Positions 46,207-56,690 of a DNA stretch of 64,000 nt are shown here, piece after piece. The translations under genes were made by a program, and so were the position numbers. This stretch comes from Symsagittifera roscoffensis (Eukaryota > Xenacoelomorpha > Acoela > Convolutidae): positions 49,363,220-49,427,219 of the forward strand of contig NC_087063.1 of NCBI RefSeq assembly GCF_963678635.1. Direction: 5' to 3'. Position 1 is the first letter of the stretch. Each line of letters starts with the position of its first letter. A model generated the notes under the pieces. That model did not search any database and had not been told where the DNA came from. It saw only the letters and a list, made by a program, of their open reading frames with translations.

Positions 46207-48884
46207 TTTAAACCTCCAGAGACTTCGAAAAAAGTCAAGTTTTTTTGAGAAAAAATTGCAAAAATTTCAAGTATTTGGAAAAAATTTCAAGTATTTGGAA
46301 AAAATTGCAGAAATCTCATAATTTTGGCTAATGTATTGTTGCTTTTGATCTAACTTTAAACATACTTTTACGTATAGATTTTAAAAATAAGCTAAGATTC
46401 TATGTTAATTGGCATTATGTAGAGACAATGATACAAAATTTTGAATAAAAAAATGACTTTTTCAACAATTTTTTCTCAAAATATTGAAATACGATGAAGT
46501 TTACCTCAATTTGAGCTAAATATTTGGTTATACAATGCTCTAAACACTAAAAAGAAGGTTCATGATAGCAGAATCAATATTGAAACTTCCGGAAAACAGT
46601 AAAATTAGTCGTAATTTTCGAGAAGGTAAAATAAAAATTAATCAAACTACATGAAATTTTCCATTTCGAACCTTCACTTTGGTTTTTAACTGTTTTTTTT
46701 TGTCCAGTTCAGGGATTATTTTTAGGAATCTCAATTCAAATGAACATTAAGGGTAATTTCCTATGAAATTTCTAAATCAAACTCCATGATTCAACTCCTC
46801 CTCATTTTTTTCTCATTGAATTACCAAAATTTGTACAAAAATTACAACTTGTGAGAAATTTTTCATGTTAAAAATTAGAAATTGCTGATTATTGATAAAA
46901 AATGAACAGTTTATTGCTAAAGTTGTTTAAAATGGGATAAATGTTTCTTAAAAACTTATTCGATATTGGCTCAAATTCAACAAAAGCTTCTTCATAACTG
47001 ATGATTATCTCTCTGTTGCTTCTGCAACATAACTTTCAAGATTTTCCGTAGAGTTTTTCCATGTTTTAAAGTTATTCTTGCTTTCTGTTTAAAACATGTT
47101 TTCGCTATTGAACACACTTTACTAGAAAATTTAGTCAAAACTGGAGAATTTAGGAGGAAAATAGTATCAATTGAACGAACAATTTGCTAGCAGAGATGAA
47201 ATTAGAACTGATACCGTATGATTATTACAATAAAAAATGTTAATATATTCCTCGAGGTTCCCCTGTTCAGTTGCTATTGTAAACTATTTAAGCAAAAATA
47301 CACACTTTGGAATCATTAACTATCACTTTTCTTGCAAAATAAAAATTAACTCGCTTTTTTTCTTAATTTATGACGGAAATTTTCTCAAAAATATCCAATT
47401 GAGAAAGAATTGATGCTAGTTAAAGCATTCAAAAATATATGTACACAATGAGAATATAAAGGTGTATTTTTACAATCTAAGAACAAATTAGGAGCAGCTC
47501 TATTAGTTATCATCTGAAAATCTCCGGAAATACGCAAGAGAACCTAGTTCCTAACATCTACAATTTAAAAACTTCTGAAAGAGCGAGTCTCAAAAAATTG
47601 ATTTAGCAAAGCAAAGCAAGGTGCAAACTGGAACAATTGTGTTTTTTTCCGATTTTTATTAAGAAAAAAAACTCTATGTAATAAAAATGTAGTAATGTAT
47701 TGTATATAGTGTTGTATATTCTATGTAGTATTGTGTAGCAAGGAAAAGTAGATCTTGAAAGCAAGTTTTCGATTTATGCTTTATGTATCCTCTTCCAAAA
47801 GATGTCAAATTGGGTTTGCTTTTCAAAAATTATCTTCAAAACATTTGATCTTTCATAAAAAGTACCAAATATATCAAATGATAACAATTTTTTCTAATGA
47901 ATTACGGATAAATATAAGACTTTGAGAAATTTTATGTCGGATTTTTTCTCAAGATATACTTTATAAGCTAAATTTTAGTAAAAGTATCTCAAATCTCTTA
48001 AGGATTAAATTGAGTTTCTATCTCATTTTAGCATTTTCTCAGTTTTTGCTTCATCTACTATCTACCAAATGAATCCAATTTGAGCAAATTCTTACTTGAA
48101 AAATGAATTTTTGATTGAAAAATGTAACGTTTCAACGAACGTTCAATAATTCGAAGCTGAATTAATACCATAAATCTTTTACTAAAAAGCTTTAAAGGAT
48201 TTTCTCAACCTCATAACTGTATAATGCTGTTCTAAATCTGAATATCTTTTTTAGACTAAATTTTTAGTTGGAATGATGTATATCATTATCTTGAAACTTT
48301 CAAAGTTTAGCAAAATATACCTTTTTTCCAGGTCACTTATCAATTTCTTTTCTGAAATCATCAAAAAATCAATAGAAAAACATAATTCTTAATGAGTCAA
48401 ACCACATTATCTGCTTAAAAAGCTCTGCTCTATGAACACTTTTACAAGCACTAAACAAGGAAAACTTTAAAATAGTAACTACAAAAACCCTTTCAATTTG
48501 TTGATGTTTTCCAAATATCCAAGTTTTACAAATTTTAGGCGAATACTTAAATACTAATTAGCATATGTTATGCACTATACTACAAATTTATCACAACAAA
48601 GTCTCCGCAAGCTTGCAACCAAGGGAGTTTTTACTGTTGATTAAAAGTTTTCGGATCGAGTTTCATGGAAAGCTTCACGACGATTTGAACTCGATTTTTG
48701 CTGTCTTTAACATCAATCAAAACCTTTGAATAAAAAAATAAATGACAGTTCAGGTAATGTAATGAAAACACTGTATAATTACTGACTAGATTTGTTACAA
48801 TTGCTGAGACTTTTCAGATTCAGTAAAAACTAATAATAATTATAATTTCTAAGTTTTTCAAAAAAAAACTTAAAAATTTTACCT
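46207..48884. repeat. 2.68-kb tandem repeat, unit 2
   Basis: Second unit; see unit 1. Differences are mainly single bases and short A/T-run changes. It ends beside the minus-strand zinc-finger frame. Confidence 0.85.
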
Positions 48885-49129
48885 TTTCCTGAAGTGTGTT
48901 TGGAGTCTGCTGCGCACATAATTTAATATTATGCTGAGATTGCTTCTTCTTGAAATGATTAGCGTGTTCCTCGCTGCTATAAGTATAAAAATCACAGTTA
49001 GAACACTTCAAAACACCACATGTTCTACGATGTCTTGATGCATCTTTGTGAGTGTAATCCCTGCCACATTCAAGACATGCAACTCTTTCGTTTCTATTGA
49101 GTGAAGGTATCTCAATAGTAATGAAAAAT
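48820..49129 (-). CDS. Small zinc-finger protein, possibly a partial exon
   Basis: On the minus strand the frame passing through ERVACLECG shows a C2HC-type finger (C-x2-C-x11-H-x3-C), immediately followed by a second Cys/His unit with C-x2-C and H-x2-H (CSNCDFYTYSSEEHANH). The frame has no ATG before the finger and is closed by TAA at about 49,129. It may begin in another exon or be decayed; the ATG at 49,011 would exclude the first finger. A DNA- or RNA-binding role is likely from the fold. The tail overlaps the last 60 bp of repeat unit 2. Confidence 0.5.
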
Positions 49130-49327
49130 TAAAGGGGAGATATAAAATGTACCAAATTTTTAGATAAGGTGAGTTGAATAGCCTCAAAAAATGAATAAAA
49201 GTAAATAAAAACAGCAAACTTATTAACCAATTGTTTTTAACGAGAAAGAAAATCAGAATGGATATGCTATTTAACCTAGCTGAAATAAAAATCATCCAAT
49301 CTAACCATGGAATTTTTAAAAGTATCA

Positions 49328-49548
49328 ACCAATCAGAATCGAGCATTAATTACAAGGAAACTTTTATCTTTTCTGATATCAACCAATCAGAATTGAGCTT
49401 CAATAGTCATGTGATTTTCAACAAATTCAATGTCAACCTATCAGAATTGAGCTTCAAAAGTCATGAAATTTTCAAGAAATTTAAAGTCAACCAATCAGAG
49501 TTGAGCTCTTCTTCTCATGAAATTTTCAACAATTTCTTTAACTTTTGT
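49328..49548. promoter_or_regulatory. 54-bp tandem repeat with CCAAT boxes
   Basis: Four units spaced 54 bp (CCAATCAGA, or CCTATCAGA in one, at about 49,329, 49,383, 49,437 and 49,491) lie upstream of the minus-strand zinc-finger frame. CCAATCA is the NF-Y site. The period is a multiple of three, so an 18-residue repeat (NQSELSF, then SHEIF) can be read on the plus strand. I favour regulation because non-periodic CCAAT arrays recur beside two other genes of this element. Confidence 0.5.
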
Positions 49549-49751
49549 AGATTTTGAGGATACTTTCACAGACATTATTTGTGTTAATAACCAATGAGAA
49601 TGAAGTAATCACAGATTTTAAACACTTTGAAGATCAGAACCAGACTATGTTTATGAAATTTCTTAATCAATAAATTTTATTGAATTTTTCCAACATAACT
49701 AAGATTTGAAGTTTGATACCCTAGTGGGACAAATGAGATTTCTTGTCTAGT

Positions 49752-50306
49752 TTATATTGTTTTTTCGATATTCAATTCAAATTTTGAAATTTCGATCAAA
49801 ATTTTTCCGATTTGTTCTATTTCTAACCAGTGAAAAAAGAAATTACCAACATATATGTTTTTATCGTTTTTTTTTTGATATATTGTAGTATAAACAACCG
49901 GAAGTCTATTAAATTTGGATAAACGATCAAAAGATATTCTGACAAATCTGGATTTTGTATTTGTATCAAATTCAAAACAGTAATCGAATTGATGTTCCTT
50001 ATCTCCAATTTCTGTTTCATAGGCTCTTCCATTGTTTTGTTTTTTACTGATCGACCACCCAATCTGAGTTAACTCTTCTAAATAAAAACATTGTTGATAA
50101 ATTTGACAGTACTCTTCTTTTTTGTAATCTCCTCTCCATCTTTTTAACAAAACTATTGAACTTTCTGTGTTTCTATACAAATTAAAACTAATACAATCTC
50201 CATCAACTTCATCTGTCCACCACTCTTGTAGTTTTTTGTAGTAGTTCAACTTTAAAATCTGATAAATGTTCAATTCAGACATTGAAAACGCTTTTGATGG
50301 AAACAT
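49752..50306 (-). CDS. Unknown protein, 184 aa
   Basis: Uninterrupted frame with an ATG start (MFPSKAFSM). Mixed charged and aromatic composition, Tyr/Phe/Lys/Ile-rich, no signal peptide or membrane segment. The C-terminal half alternates hydrophobic and polar residues, suggesting beta strands (FVRISFDRL, then YVGNFFFHWLEIE). Being intact when the polymerase is broken suggests a young or selected gene. I recognise no family. Confidence 0.55.
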   Translation of the reverse strand: MFPSKAFSMSELNIYQILKLNYYKKLQEWWTDEVDGDCISFNLYRNTESSIVLLKRWRGDYKKEEYCQIYQQCFYLEELTQIGWSISKKQNNGRAYETEIGDKEHQFDYCFEFDTNTKSRFVRISFDRLSKFNRLPVVYTTIYQKKNDKNIYVGNFFFHWLEIEQIGKILIEISKFELNIEKTI

Positions 50307-50810
50307 TTTTCTTACTGAAATATATGAAGAAACTTAAAAAACTCAAATTGTTTTATCATTTTTAAAGTATTTTGAAATAACAGTCACCGTAAATATTTTT
50401 TAATTATTTAGAGTCTAATTAGTTTCAAGGAAACTCATGTAGCCAATAAAAACCTCAAACTAAGGCAGAAAAAAATTGAAAACAACCAATGAAATTCAAA
50501 AAATCTAAAAAAATAATGATAATGTTTTCAACTAAATATACATTCTTGTTTGTAATTTTCTTAAATTGAGGCAAAATTTAGCTAAACTTTGATGAAAACA
50601 GTTATTAAATAAATTTATCTGTAATTTCATATATAAATACTGGAAAATCATTTCATAATTGGTTAGTGTTTTATGTCAATTTCGATAAAATTGTATGTTT
50701 TGTCTGACTTTTCCTCAGATATTATAGCTCTAAATCTACACTTTAGTGAGAAAAAATAGTTTTGAACCAATAATATCTCAATTACCAAACATGCAAAACA
50801 TCACAAAGCT

Positions 50811-51242
50811 TTACTGAGGTTTACAATTATCAACAAACATAAAGTCTCCCAATATTTGGGACAGTTCTTTGAATTCATTCAAAGTGTAGTTGACATATGC
50901 AACTTGCTTCAAGTCTTCATTTTCCTTTGCAGTGAAGAGTCGAAACTGAATGTAGGGTGGCTTGTTCACGTTGTGCTTCTTGATTGTGACACACACCCTC
51001 CTCATGTTGTACATTGCTATTTCATATACTCTATTACAGATGTCGAGCTCCTGATCCATAGTTGATTCTCTGCCAGATTTGGCTTCATATATAGGTACGA
51101 GTCCAAGATTTTCAGCATCGTGAATAATAGTATTCCGTATTGCGGATATTGCTTCGCCTTCTTTTTCACTAAGATAGACTGGTTGAGACTTTTCAAATTG
51201 TCCCAAATCATTCATTTTTAATAGTTGAAAGCACGGTTCCAA
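50811..51242 (-). CDS. Unknown protein, 143 aa
   Basis: Uninterrupted frame with ATG start (MEPCFQLLKM). A central helix-like region (ELDICNRVYEIAMYNMRRV) is followed by a strand-rich segment (PPYIQFRLF, then QVAYVNYTL) and a final helix (NEFKELSQILGDF). Highly soluble composition. It lies head-to-head with the gene at 51,554, sharing the control region 51,243-51,553. No family recognised. Confidence 0.55.
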   Translation of the reverse strand: MEPCFQLLKMNDLGQFEKSQPVYLSEKEGEAISAIRNTIIHDAENLGLVPIYEAKSGRESTMDQELDICNRVYEIAMYNMRRVCVTIKKHNVNKPPYIQFRLFTAKENEDLKQVAYVNYTLNEFKELSQILGDFMFVDNCKPQ

Positions 51243-51427
51243 GCATATTTTTCCCTTGTAGGATTTTTGGAACCAAACAAATCTCCCAATTCTTTTTTGA
51301 TTTTTGAAAATTCAATATAAATGGAACTATTAACTTTTCTCGAGTACATTTTGAAAAACTAACTGATCAGATGAGGAGAAATGAGAGAAATGACTTTGAG
51401 TTTAAATGAAAATGGAAGTAAGCAGTA

Positions 51428-51520
51428 TGAGTCATCGCCATTTCCATATATGGAAGTAGTACCAAATATGGAAGGATTTCCCTATATGGAAGCTGCGTAG
51501 GCGTTACTACTACTATATAA
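51428..51520 (+). promoter_or_regulatory. AP-1 site, phased CArG boxes and TATA box
   Basis: TGAGTCA (51,428-51,434) is a consensus AP-1 site. CCATATATGG (51,444-51,453) and CCAAATATGG (51,462-51,471) are perfect CArG boxes for serum response factor, and CCCTATATGG (51,480-51,489) is one base off; the three start exactly 18 bp apart. TATATAA follows at 51,514-51,520, and the ATG of the next gene is at 51,554. This is the layout of an immediate-early animal promoter. Confidence 0.65.
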
Positions 51521-51553
51521 CTCCACCATTTTCTGCAAAAATCATTTTTCCCA

Positions 51554-52134
51554 ATGGCAGCTGCTATGTGTCAAGCTCTTCCCAGCTTTTATTCAGATTA
51601 TAATAGTAAATCATTGTTTATTTCTGTTGCCAACGATTTTTACGAAAAATACATAGTAACCCAAGATTATTGCGTTTCTACTCACGATTCTTTCTGTTCC
51701 TTGGGAAATTGCGAATTTCATATCATTTTAATTGGAACTTCCCTTAGCCAAATTCTTCAGAGATTAGACAAATATCAATACTTATATCAAGAAATTGATT
51801 GTCTTTACACTTTGTACAAGCACAGATTCTTTTCGAGTATTGTCACATCAAGTGGGGAAGTCTTCAATCAGCTTAGTTGTGGAGTGCAGCATAATTTACG
51901 ATGGAAAGGAGCAGAAAAAACACCAAGCGTATCAAAAAGTTCAAAAAACATTATCTAAGTTCTAATCAAAAACTTGCATCTACGCAAACTCTTGGCTCAG
52001 CATTTTTAGACAGAATTCGTAAAGTACAAAACTCAAAATATGGACATGATTTGTTAAAAATAATTAACTGTTTTATTGATGGTTATGGATTTGTAAATAG
52101 TGATCATGTCAATTTTTCAATAAAAAACTTCTGA
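51554..52134 (+). CDS. Gene X: unknown protein in two overlapping frames
   Basis: The first frame (51,554-51,958, 134 codons) has an ATG in a good context (CCCAATGGCAGC) right behind the CArG/TATA promoter. It is Cys/Tyr/Phe/Ser-rich (SLGNCEFHIILIG, LDKYQYLYQEIDCLYTLY). A second frame (51,901-52,134, 77 codons) overlaps it and starts with a basic segment (RSRKNTKRIKKFKKH) that looks like a nuclear localisation or nucleic-acid-binding region. They may be two proteins, a frameshifted one or a spliced one. A decayed copy of the second frame occurs at 53,757-53,915. No family recognised. Confidence 0.5.
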
Positions 52135-52224
52135 TATTCCATCTATTTTCTCTCATATGTTTACAAAGTTACCATTAATTACCGAAACAAAAATCACCGT
52201 TGCAAAAACATTTGCAAAAAAAAT

Positions 52225-52600
52225 TTCAAACATGTAAGAAAGATGTAATATTTCTTTTGATTTTCAAAAAGTTGCAAAAAACATTTCAATTTTTTTAACA
52301 AGTTGTAAAAAGTGTTTCAATTTTTTTTTCCATAATGCGAAAAATGTTTCAAGTTTTTTGAGAAGATGCGAAAAGTGTTTTACTTTTTTTTACAAGATGC
52401 GAAAAGTGTTTCACTTTTTCGCTACAAATGCGAAAAATGTTTCACTTTTTTCGACAAAATGCTAAAAGTGTTTTACTTTTTTCGATAAAATGCGAAAAGT
52501 GTTTCAATTTTTTTCGACAAAATGCGAAAAGTGTTTTACTTTTTTCGATAAAACGCGTAAAGTGTTTCAATTTTTTCTACACAAGGCTAAAAGTGTGTTC
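52225..52600 (+). repeat. Minisatellite, 31-34-bp units
   Basis: Eight to ten imperfect units of the form AATGCGAAAAGTGTTTCA then TTTTTTTCGACAA. A more diverged AT-rich array with GATGCAAAAA units stands at the matching place (53,970-54,560) of the block duplication. Frames read through it are not genes. Confidence 0.75.
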
Positions 52601-52764
52601 ATCGATGAGGTAACTTTTTACTTGTGTACAGTTTTTCTAGTGTTTTTCCGAATTTTTGTACAAAAATTAATCAAATTTTTTAACATGTTGCGAGTTCGGA
52701 GCACTTAACTAAGTTCTAATTGTTTTTCAATGGTTTACCTTGAACCTCTCATCTATTCTCATAA

Positions 52765-53218
52765 TTAAAATGAAATTGAAGAAATTAATGTGGTTGCTGG
52801 TGGTTGTTGTGGAACTGGAGGCGTCATTGTTTCTGAGAAACCCTCATCTTCATCTATTGTGATGGGGTTTTCTACTGATCCTTCCTCCTCCCAAGGAAAG
52901 AGGAAGTCGTCGACTAGTTGAGCCACAAATCTTGAGTCCGGAATCTCGGGATAGTTCATTCCCACATGCTCAGACACTTCCACCATCATTTGCATGGTTC
53001 CAAGTTGGTTTTCTGTGATGGGAACTTGCATCATATGATGTTCGTTGAAATCTCTTCGCATCACTTCCACCATGTGCCAGACTTAGATTGGGATGTCCAT
53101 TCGTGCCAGAAAAACTCCAGAGACTGTTTCTCGCACTTGAGTTTGTACTAGATCAGGCGAAAATTCTACAGAGTACTTGAGGTTGCTGTTTTGCACTGAG
53201 AAGATCATTTTGAGCAAT
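52765..53218 (-). pseudogene. Gene Y1: acidic protein, interrupted paralogue of Y2
   Basis: From 53,073 downwards this reads a 102-residue acidic protein (DDFLFPWEEEGS, then NPITIDEDEGFSE). The same frame extends upstream with the Y2-like N-terminus (MLKMIFSVQN, about 53,218) but meets a TAA near 53,085, where Y2 has CAA-type sense sequence. The downstream Met may still be used. The pattern ITIDEDE resembles a SUMO-interaction motif (hydrophobic core followed by acids), but this is only a resemblance. Confidence 0.5.
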
Positions 53219-53394
53219 AAGATGACTAAAAGAGCAAAAACAGGAAAGAACTGAGAGAAGGGGGAACCTTAAAAAAAATAAGTTGAAATTAGTATGTTTA
53301 GAGCTGAGAGAGGAGGTAGTGGACGGTGATTTAGTTGAAAATGAAATGATTTTTAGTTAGGAGTGAGGGGTATCTTCAACTGGAATGTGTAGGT

Positions 53395-53575
53395 TCAACC
53401 TATCAGAATGGATTTTCCTTATTTGGATTGTAGCTGTGTCCAATCACATTTCAGTTTCCTTTTATGGATTTCTCATAGAAAACTCGGGTCCAATCGGTAA
53501 CAAAGCTCCATTTTGATTATTGTCGTTTCCAATCACAAAAATGTTCATTTTTGTTCAAGTTGTCGTATCCAATCA
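53395..53575 (-). promoter_or_regulatory. CCAAT-box array upstream of Y1
   Basis: CCAAT at 53,440, 53,490, 53,529 and 53,569, spaced 39-50 bp, each behind a GTCGT- or GTGT-like word, plus a TATCAGA variant at 53,401. The same array is repeated upstream of Y2. It fits NF-Y binding. Confidence 0.55.
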
Positions 53576-54250
53576 GAGGAACCTTTTAAGGTTTTAAGTC
53601 TTCCAAATAAGTAAAATTATACACAAAAGCAATCGCAAAAAAATAAATGACCAAAAGTTGTTTGCTGTAAAAATAAGAAATATTGCCGATACAAGTAACA
53701 AAAGAAGGAAAATTAATAAAAGTAGCATCTCTGCAATTTTTTCATTTCTGATCAGGAACTTGCGTCCACTCAGACTCTTGAATCAGCTTTTTTGGAAGGA
53801 TTCGAAAAGTTCAAAACTCAAAGTATGAGACTGATTTGTTGAAAATTGTTGATTGTTTCATTGATGGTTTTGGTACTGTAAATAGTAGCGTATCAATTTT
53901 TCTATAAATAGTTGAATATTTGTTTATAAAAATCTTGTCAAAATTGTTTTTATTTAAATCAAGAGTTTTTTCGCAAGATGCAAATTTTGGTTTGATTTTT
54001 TCAACACGTTTGCAAAAATTTAATTAAACTTTTTTTTACAAGATGCAAAAACTTATTTGGTTTTTTCAACAAGTGCAAAAATTTTCAAAAAATTTTTGTG
54101 TTAGATGCAAGTTTTTTCGTAATTTTTTTGAAAACAAATGCAAAAATTTAAATTATTTTTTCTTATTCATTTGCAAAAATTGCAAATTTTTATTGTAAAG
54201 AACTTGTTAAATTAATGCTAAAATTTTTTCATAATTGCTGACTTTGAGTG

Positions 54251-54273
54251 CTATTCCCTATCTTAATACATTG
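54251..54273 (-). repeat. Internal copy of the subterminal repeat
   Basis: CTATTCCCTATCTTAATACA followed by TTG is identical in core to the repeats in both terminal inverted repeats, but lies in the middle of the element. Confidence 0.7.
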
Positions 54274-54738
54274 TTTTTCCAATATTTTTGATCAATATAC
54301 ATGCAAAGAAGAGATTTTTTAATGATCAAAATTAAAACAAAGATTTTCATTTTCTTTAATTATTAAATGTGCAAGAAAATCCTCTTTCAGTTTTCTTTAA
54401 AATGCGAAAATATTTAATGAAATTTTTCTTAATTTGCGAGATTTTCTTTGATTTTTTTAACAAGTGTGCAAAAAAGTTATGAAAAGTTTTGCATGGTGCA
54501 AAAATTAATGTAAAATTTTAACATGCTTGCAAAAATTGGTTTAATTTTTTGCCATCTTTCTAACAAAATTCTATAAAAGTATTTACCAGATGCATAATTA
54601 GTTTCATTTTTAACAAATTTTTACCATTGAAATTTCCTAATAAACTTTTTTATGATCTCTTTGTTCCTATCTCTTGAAAAAAAATTTACTAGATGTAAAA
54701 CAATTAAATTACAAAGCACAAGACAGTAGCCAATTTAT

Positions 54739-55236
54739 TTACAAATCAAAGAGCTGTCGAGCAGCTGAGTTCTCAAAGCTTTGCAAGTTCTCAATGGAGC
54801 GCAAAGCTGGTCTTGACTCCATCACTGGTGGTTCGCTGACTGGAGTTCTTGGCTCAGAGAACCCCTCATCCTCTTCGATTGTAATTGGGTTGTCCACAGA
54901 TCCCTCTTCCCAGGGAAAGAGGAAATCGTCGAATGGTTGAGCCACATATCTAGAGTCAGGAATTTCGGGGTAGTTCATTCCCACATGCTCGGCCACTTCC
55001 TCCATCATTTGCATTTCTCCAAGTTGATTCTCTGTAGGGGGTACTTGCGTTATATGATGTTCGTTGAAATCCCTTTGCATCACTTCCACCATATGCCAGA
55101 CTTGGATTGGGATGTCCAATCGTGCCAGAAAAACTCCACAATTTGTTTCTCGCACTTGGATTTGTACTAAATCAGCCGAAAATTCCACCGAGAACATAAG
55201 GTTGTTGTTTTGTACTGAGAAGATCATTTTGAGCAA
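54739..55236 (-). CDS. Gene Y2: acidic protein, 165 aa
   Basis: Intact frame with ATG (MLKMIFSVQN). The N-terminal 50 residues look like a small beta-rich domain (FSVEFSADLVQIQV, GVFLARLDIPIQVWHM). A Met/Gln/Glu-rich middle follows (QMMEEVAEHVGM), then an acidic tail with FLFPWEE and NPITIEEDEGF, ending Ser/Pro/Arg-rich. An acidic tail on a small domain could suit a transcription activator. It shares its structure and CCAAT promoter with Y1. No family recognised. Confidence 0.55.
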   Translation of the reverse strand: MLKMIFSVQNNNLMFSVEFSADLVQIQVRETNCGVFLARLDIPIQVWHMVEVMQRDFNEHHITQVPPTENQLGEMQMMEEVAEHVGMNYPEIPDSRYVAQPFDDFLFPWEEGSVDNPITIEEDEGFSEPRTPVSEPPVMESRPALRSIENLQSFENSAARQLFDL

Positions 55237-55404
55237 TAAGTTGAGTTAATGAGTAAAAATAAGAAAGAGTTGAGAGAGGGTGAAAGTTGATTGTGGTTAA
55301 GTTGAAATTATTGTATTTAGAGCTGAGAGAGGAGGTAGTTGACGGTAGTTAAGTTGAAAATAAAATAATTTTTAGTTAAGAGAGAGGGGTACCTTCAACT
55401 GGAA

Positions 55405-55595
55405 TGTGTGGGTTTAACCAATCAGAATGAATTTTCCTTATTTGGATTGTAGTCGTGTCCAATCAGATTTTAGTTTCCTTTTATGGAATTTTTATAGAAA
55501 ACTCGTGTCCAATTGGAAAAAAAGCTCCATTTTACACATTGTCGTTTCCAATCACAAAAATATTCATTTTTGTTCAAGTTGTCGTATCCAATCAG
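55405..55595 (-). promoter_or_regulatory. CCAAT-box array upstream of Y2
   Basis: Five CCAAT words (CCAATCAGAA, CCAATCAGAT, CCAATTGG, CCAATCAC, CCAATCAGAG) spaced about 40-50 bp, matching the array upstream of Y1. Retained in both duplicates, which argues for use. Confidence 0.55.
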
Positions 55596-56039
55596 AGGAA
55601 CGTTTCAAGGACTTAAGTCTTCCAAATAAGTAAAAATATACACAAAAGCAATCGCAAAAATAAATGACCAAAAATTGTTTGCTGTAAAAATAAGAAATAT
55701 TGCCGATTTCAGTTAAAAAAAAAAAGAAGAAAAATTAATAAAAGTAACATCTCTGCAAGTCTTCTCATCAAGTTAAGTGAATTTTTTGTATATAATCGAT
55801 GAGAAGATGAGAAATTGCTGATTTTTCAGCAGATATTCAAGTTCTTTAATTTTGATGTAGATTTGAGATGATAACTCAAAGTTAATGCATTTTTCAAAGC
55901 AAATCTCTGGAAATCTGATACCAAACCTGATCATGCAAGATTTTGAACTTTGAAAGTCCTTAAAAAAATGGAGGAATGAAGAACTTTGCTGGGGAGTTTT
56001 GACAAATTTGGGATTTGGATATGGAATAAAAAGAGTCTT

Positions 56040-56363
56040 TTAAATATTATCGTACGGTTTTTTTATTAACTTCAAATTTTCTAAAACAAATAAAGTTTCT
56101 TTTCTATTCAAGTGTAACTCAGCTGTAAGTTTATAGCTTTGATACGCAATATGTGAATCAAAAGTAAACTCTTTGATTGAGTAAGTTTCTCTAAAGATAC
56201 CTTTACTTAGTCGGAGAACTCTATTTTGGACAACATAAACGTCCAAAAAATTGTGAAAAAAGTAAGAATCTACATCTATTTCATCAATAAGGAAATCACA
56301 CGGAATATTTTCTTTTTTCTTGTACAGTAATTCGAGGAAGTTCAAATGCTTTTTGATTGACAT
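56040..56363 (-). CDS. Unknown protein, 107 aa
   Basis: Uninterrupted frame with ATG start (MSIKKHLNFLELLY). Lys/Leu/Asn/Tyr-rich, soluble, no motif recognised (VYVVQNRVLRLSKGIF in the centre). It lies back-to-back with the polymerase relic, so the HSE/CCAAT/CRE region 56,364-56,700 can serve both. Confidence 0.5.
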   Translation of the reverse strand: MSIKKHLNFLELLYKKKENIPCDFLIDEIDVDSYFFHNFLDVYVVQNRVLRLSKGIFRETYSIKEFTFDSHIAYQSYKLTAELHLNRKETLFVLENLKLIKKPYDNI

Positions 56364-56419
56364 TCTTCAAAAATGAATATTTTGGATCCAAAGTTATGTC
56401 TAGGAACTGCTTAGTTCTG

Positions 56420-56427
56420 ATTGGTTG
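56420..56427 (-). promoter_or_regulatory. Inverted CCAAT box
   Basis: GATTGGTT reads AACCAATC on the minus strand, about 60 bp upstream of the gene at 56,363. Confidence 0.45.
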
Positions 56428-56438
56428 AAAATTTTTCT

Positions 56439-56458
56439 GGAAAATTCTAGAACTTTCA
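56439..56458. promoter_or_regulatory. Perfect four-unit heat-shock element
   Basis: Four alternating 5-bp units, nGAAn nTTCn nGAAn nTTCn (GGAAA ATTCT AGAAC TTTCA), the consensus for heat-shock factor trimers. No mismatch. Confidence 0.65.
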
Positions 56459-56462
56459 AAGG

Positions 56463-56690
56463 AATGACGTCATTACCATAAAAGGAAAATTGCGTGGGTG
56501 TTGACGTCACTTCTATTTATAGAATGACGTCATTATCATAAAAGGAACATTGCGTAGATGGTGACGTCACTTCTATTCAAAGAATGACGTCATTACCATA
56601 AAAGGAAAATTGCGTAGGTGGTGACGTCACTTCTATTCAAAGGTTGACGTCATTACCGTAAAAGGATAATTGCGTAGGCGTCACTGTTAG
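56463..56690. promoter_or_regulatory. CRE array in 60-bp tandem repeats
   Basis: Four units of 60 bp, each built as GAATGACGTCATT, then AAAAGGA, then TTGCGTAGG, then TGACGTCAC. Perfect CREB/ATF palindromes TGACGTCA start at 56,465, 56,502, 56,525, 56,562, 56,585, 56,622 and 56,645; an eighth is worn down (GGCGTCAC, near 56,677). A TATAAAT box follows at 56,691. Confidence 0.75.

Larger units (their letters stand above)
51965..53745. repeat. Block duplication, unit 1
   Basis: End of gene X, minisatellite, gene Y1 and its CCAAT array. The same order recurs at 53,750-55,760. Matching anchors are the CTTGCATC/CTTGCGTC start, the Y genes 2.0 kb apart, and the TATACACAAAAGCAATCGC word at about 53,620 and 55,637. 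Confidence 0.75.
53750..55760. repeat. Block duplication, unit 2
   Basis: Carries only a decayed 160-bp end of gene X (53,757-53,915), a diverged AT-rich minisatellite region and the intact gene Y2. Sequence difference from unit 1 is clear by eye, so the duplication is old relative to the 2.68-kb repeat. Confidence 0.7.

Noticed and set aside
49231-49557. 108-codon frame with an 18-residue repeat
   Set aside because: More simply explained as a 54-bp CCAAT-bearing repeat; kept only as an alternative in the repeat entry.
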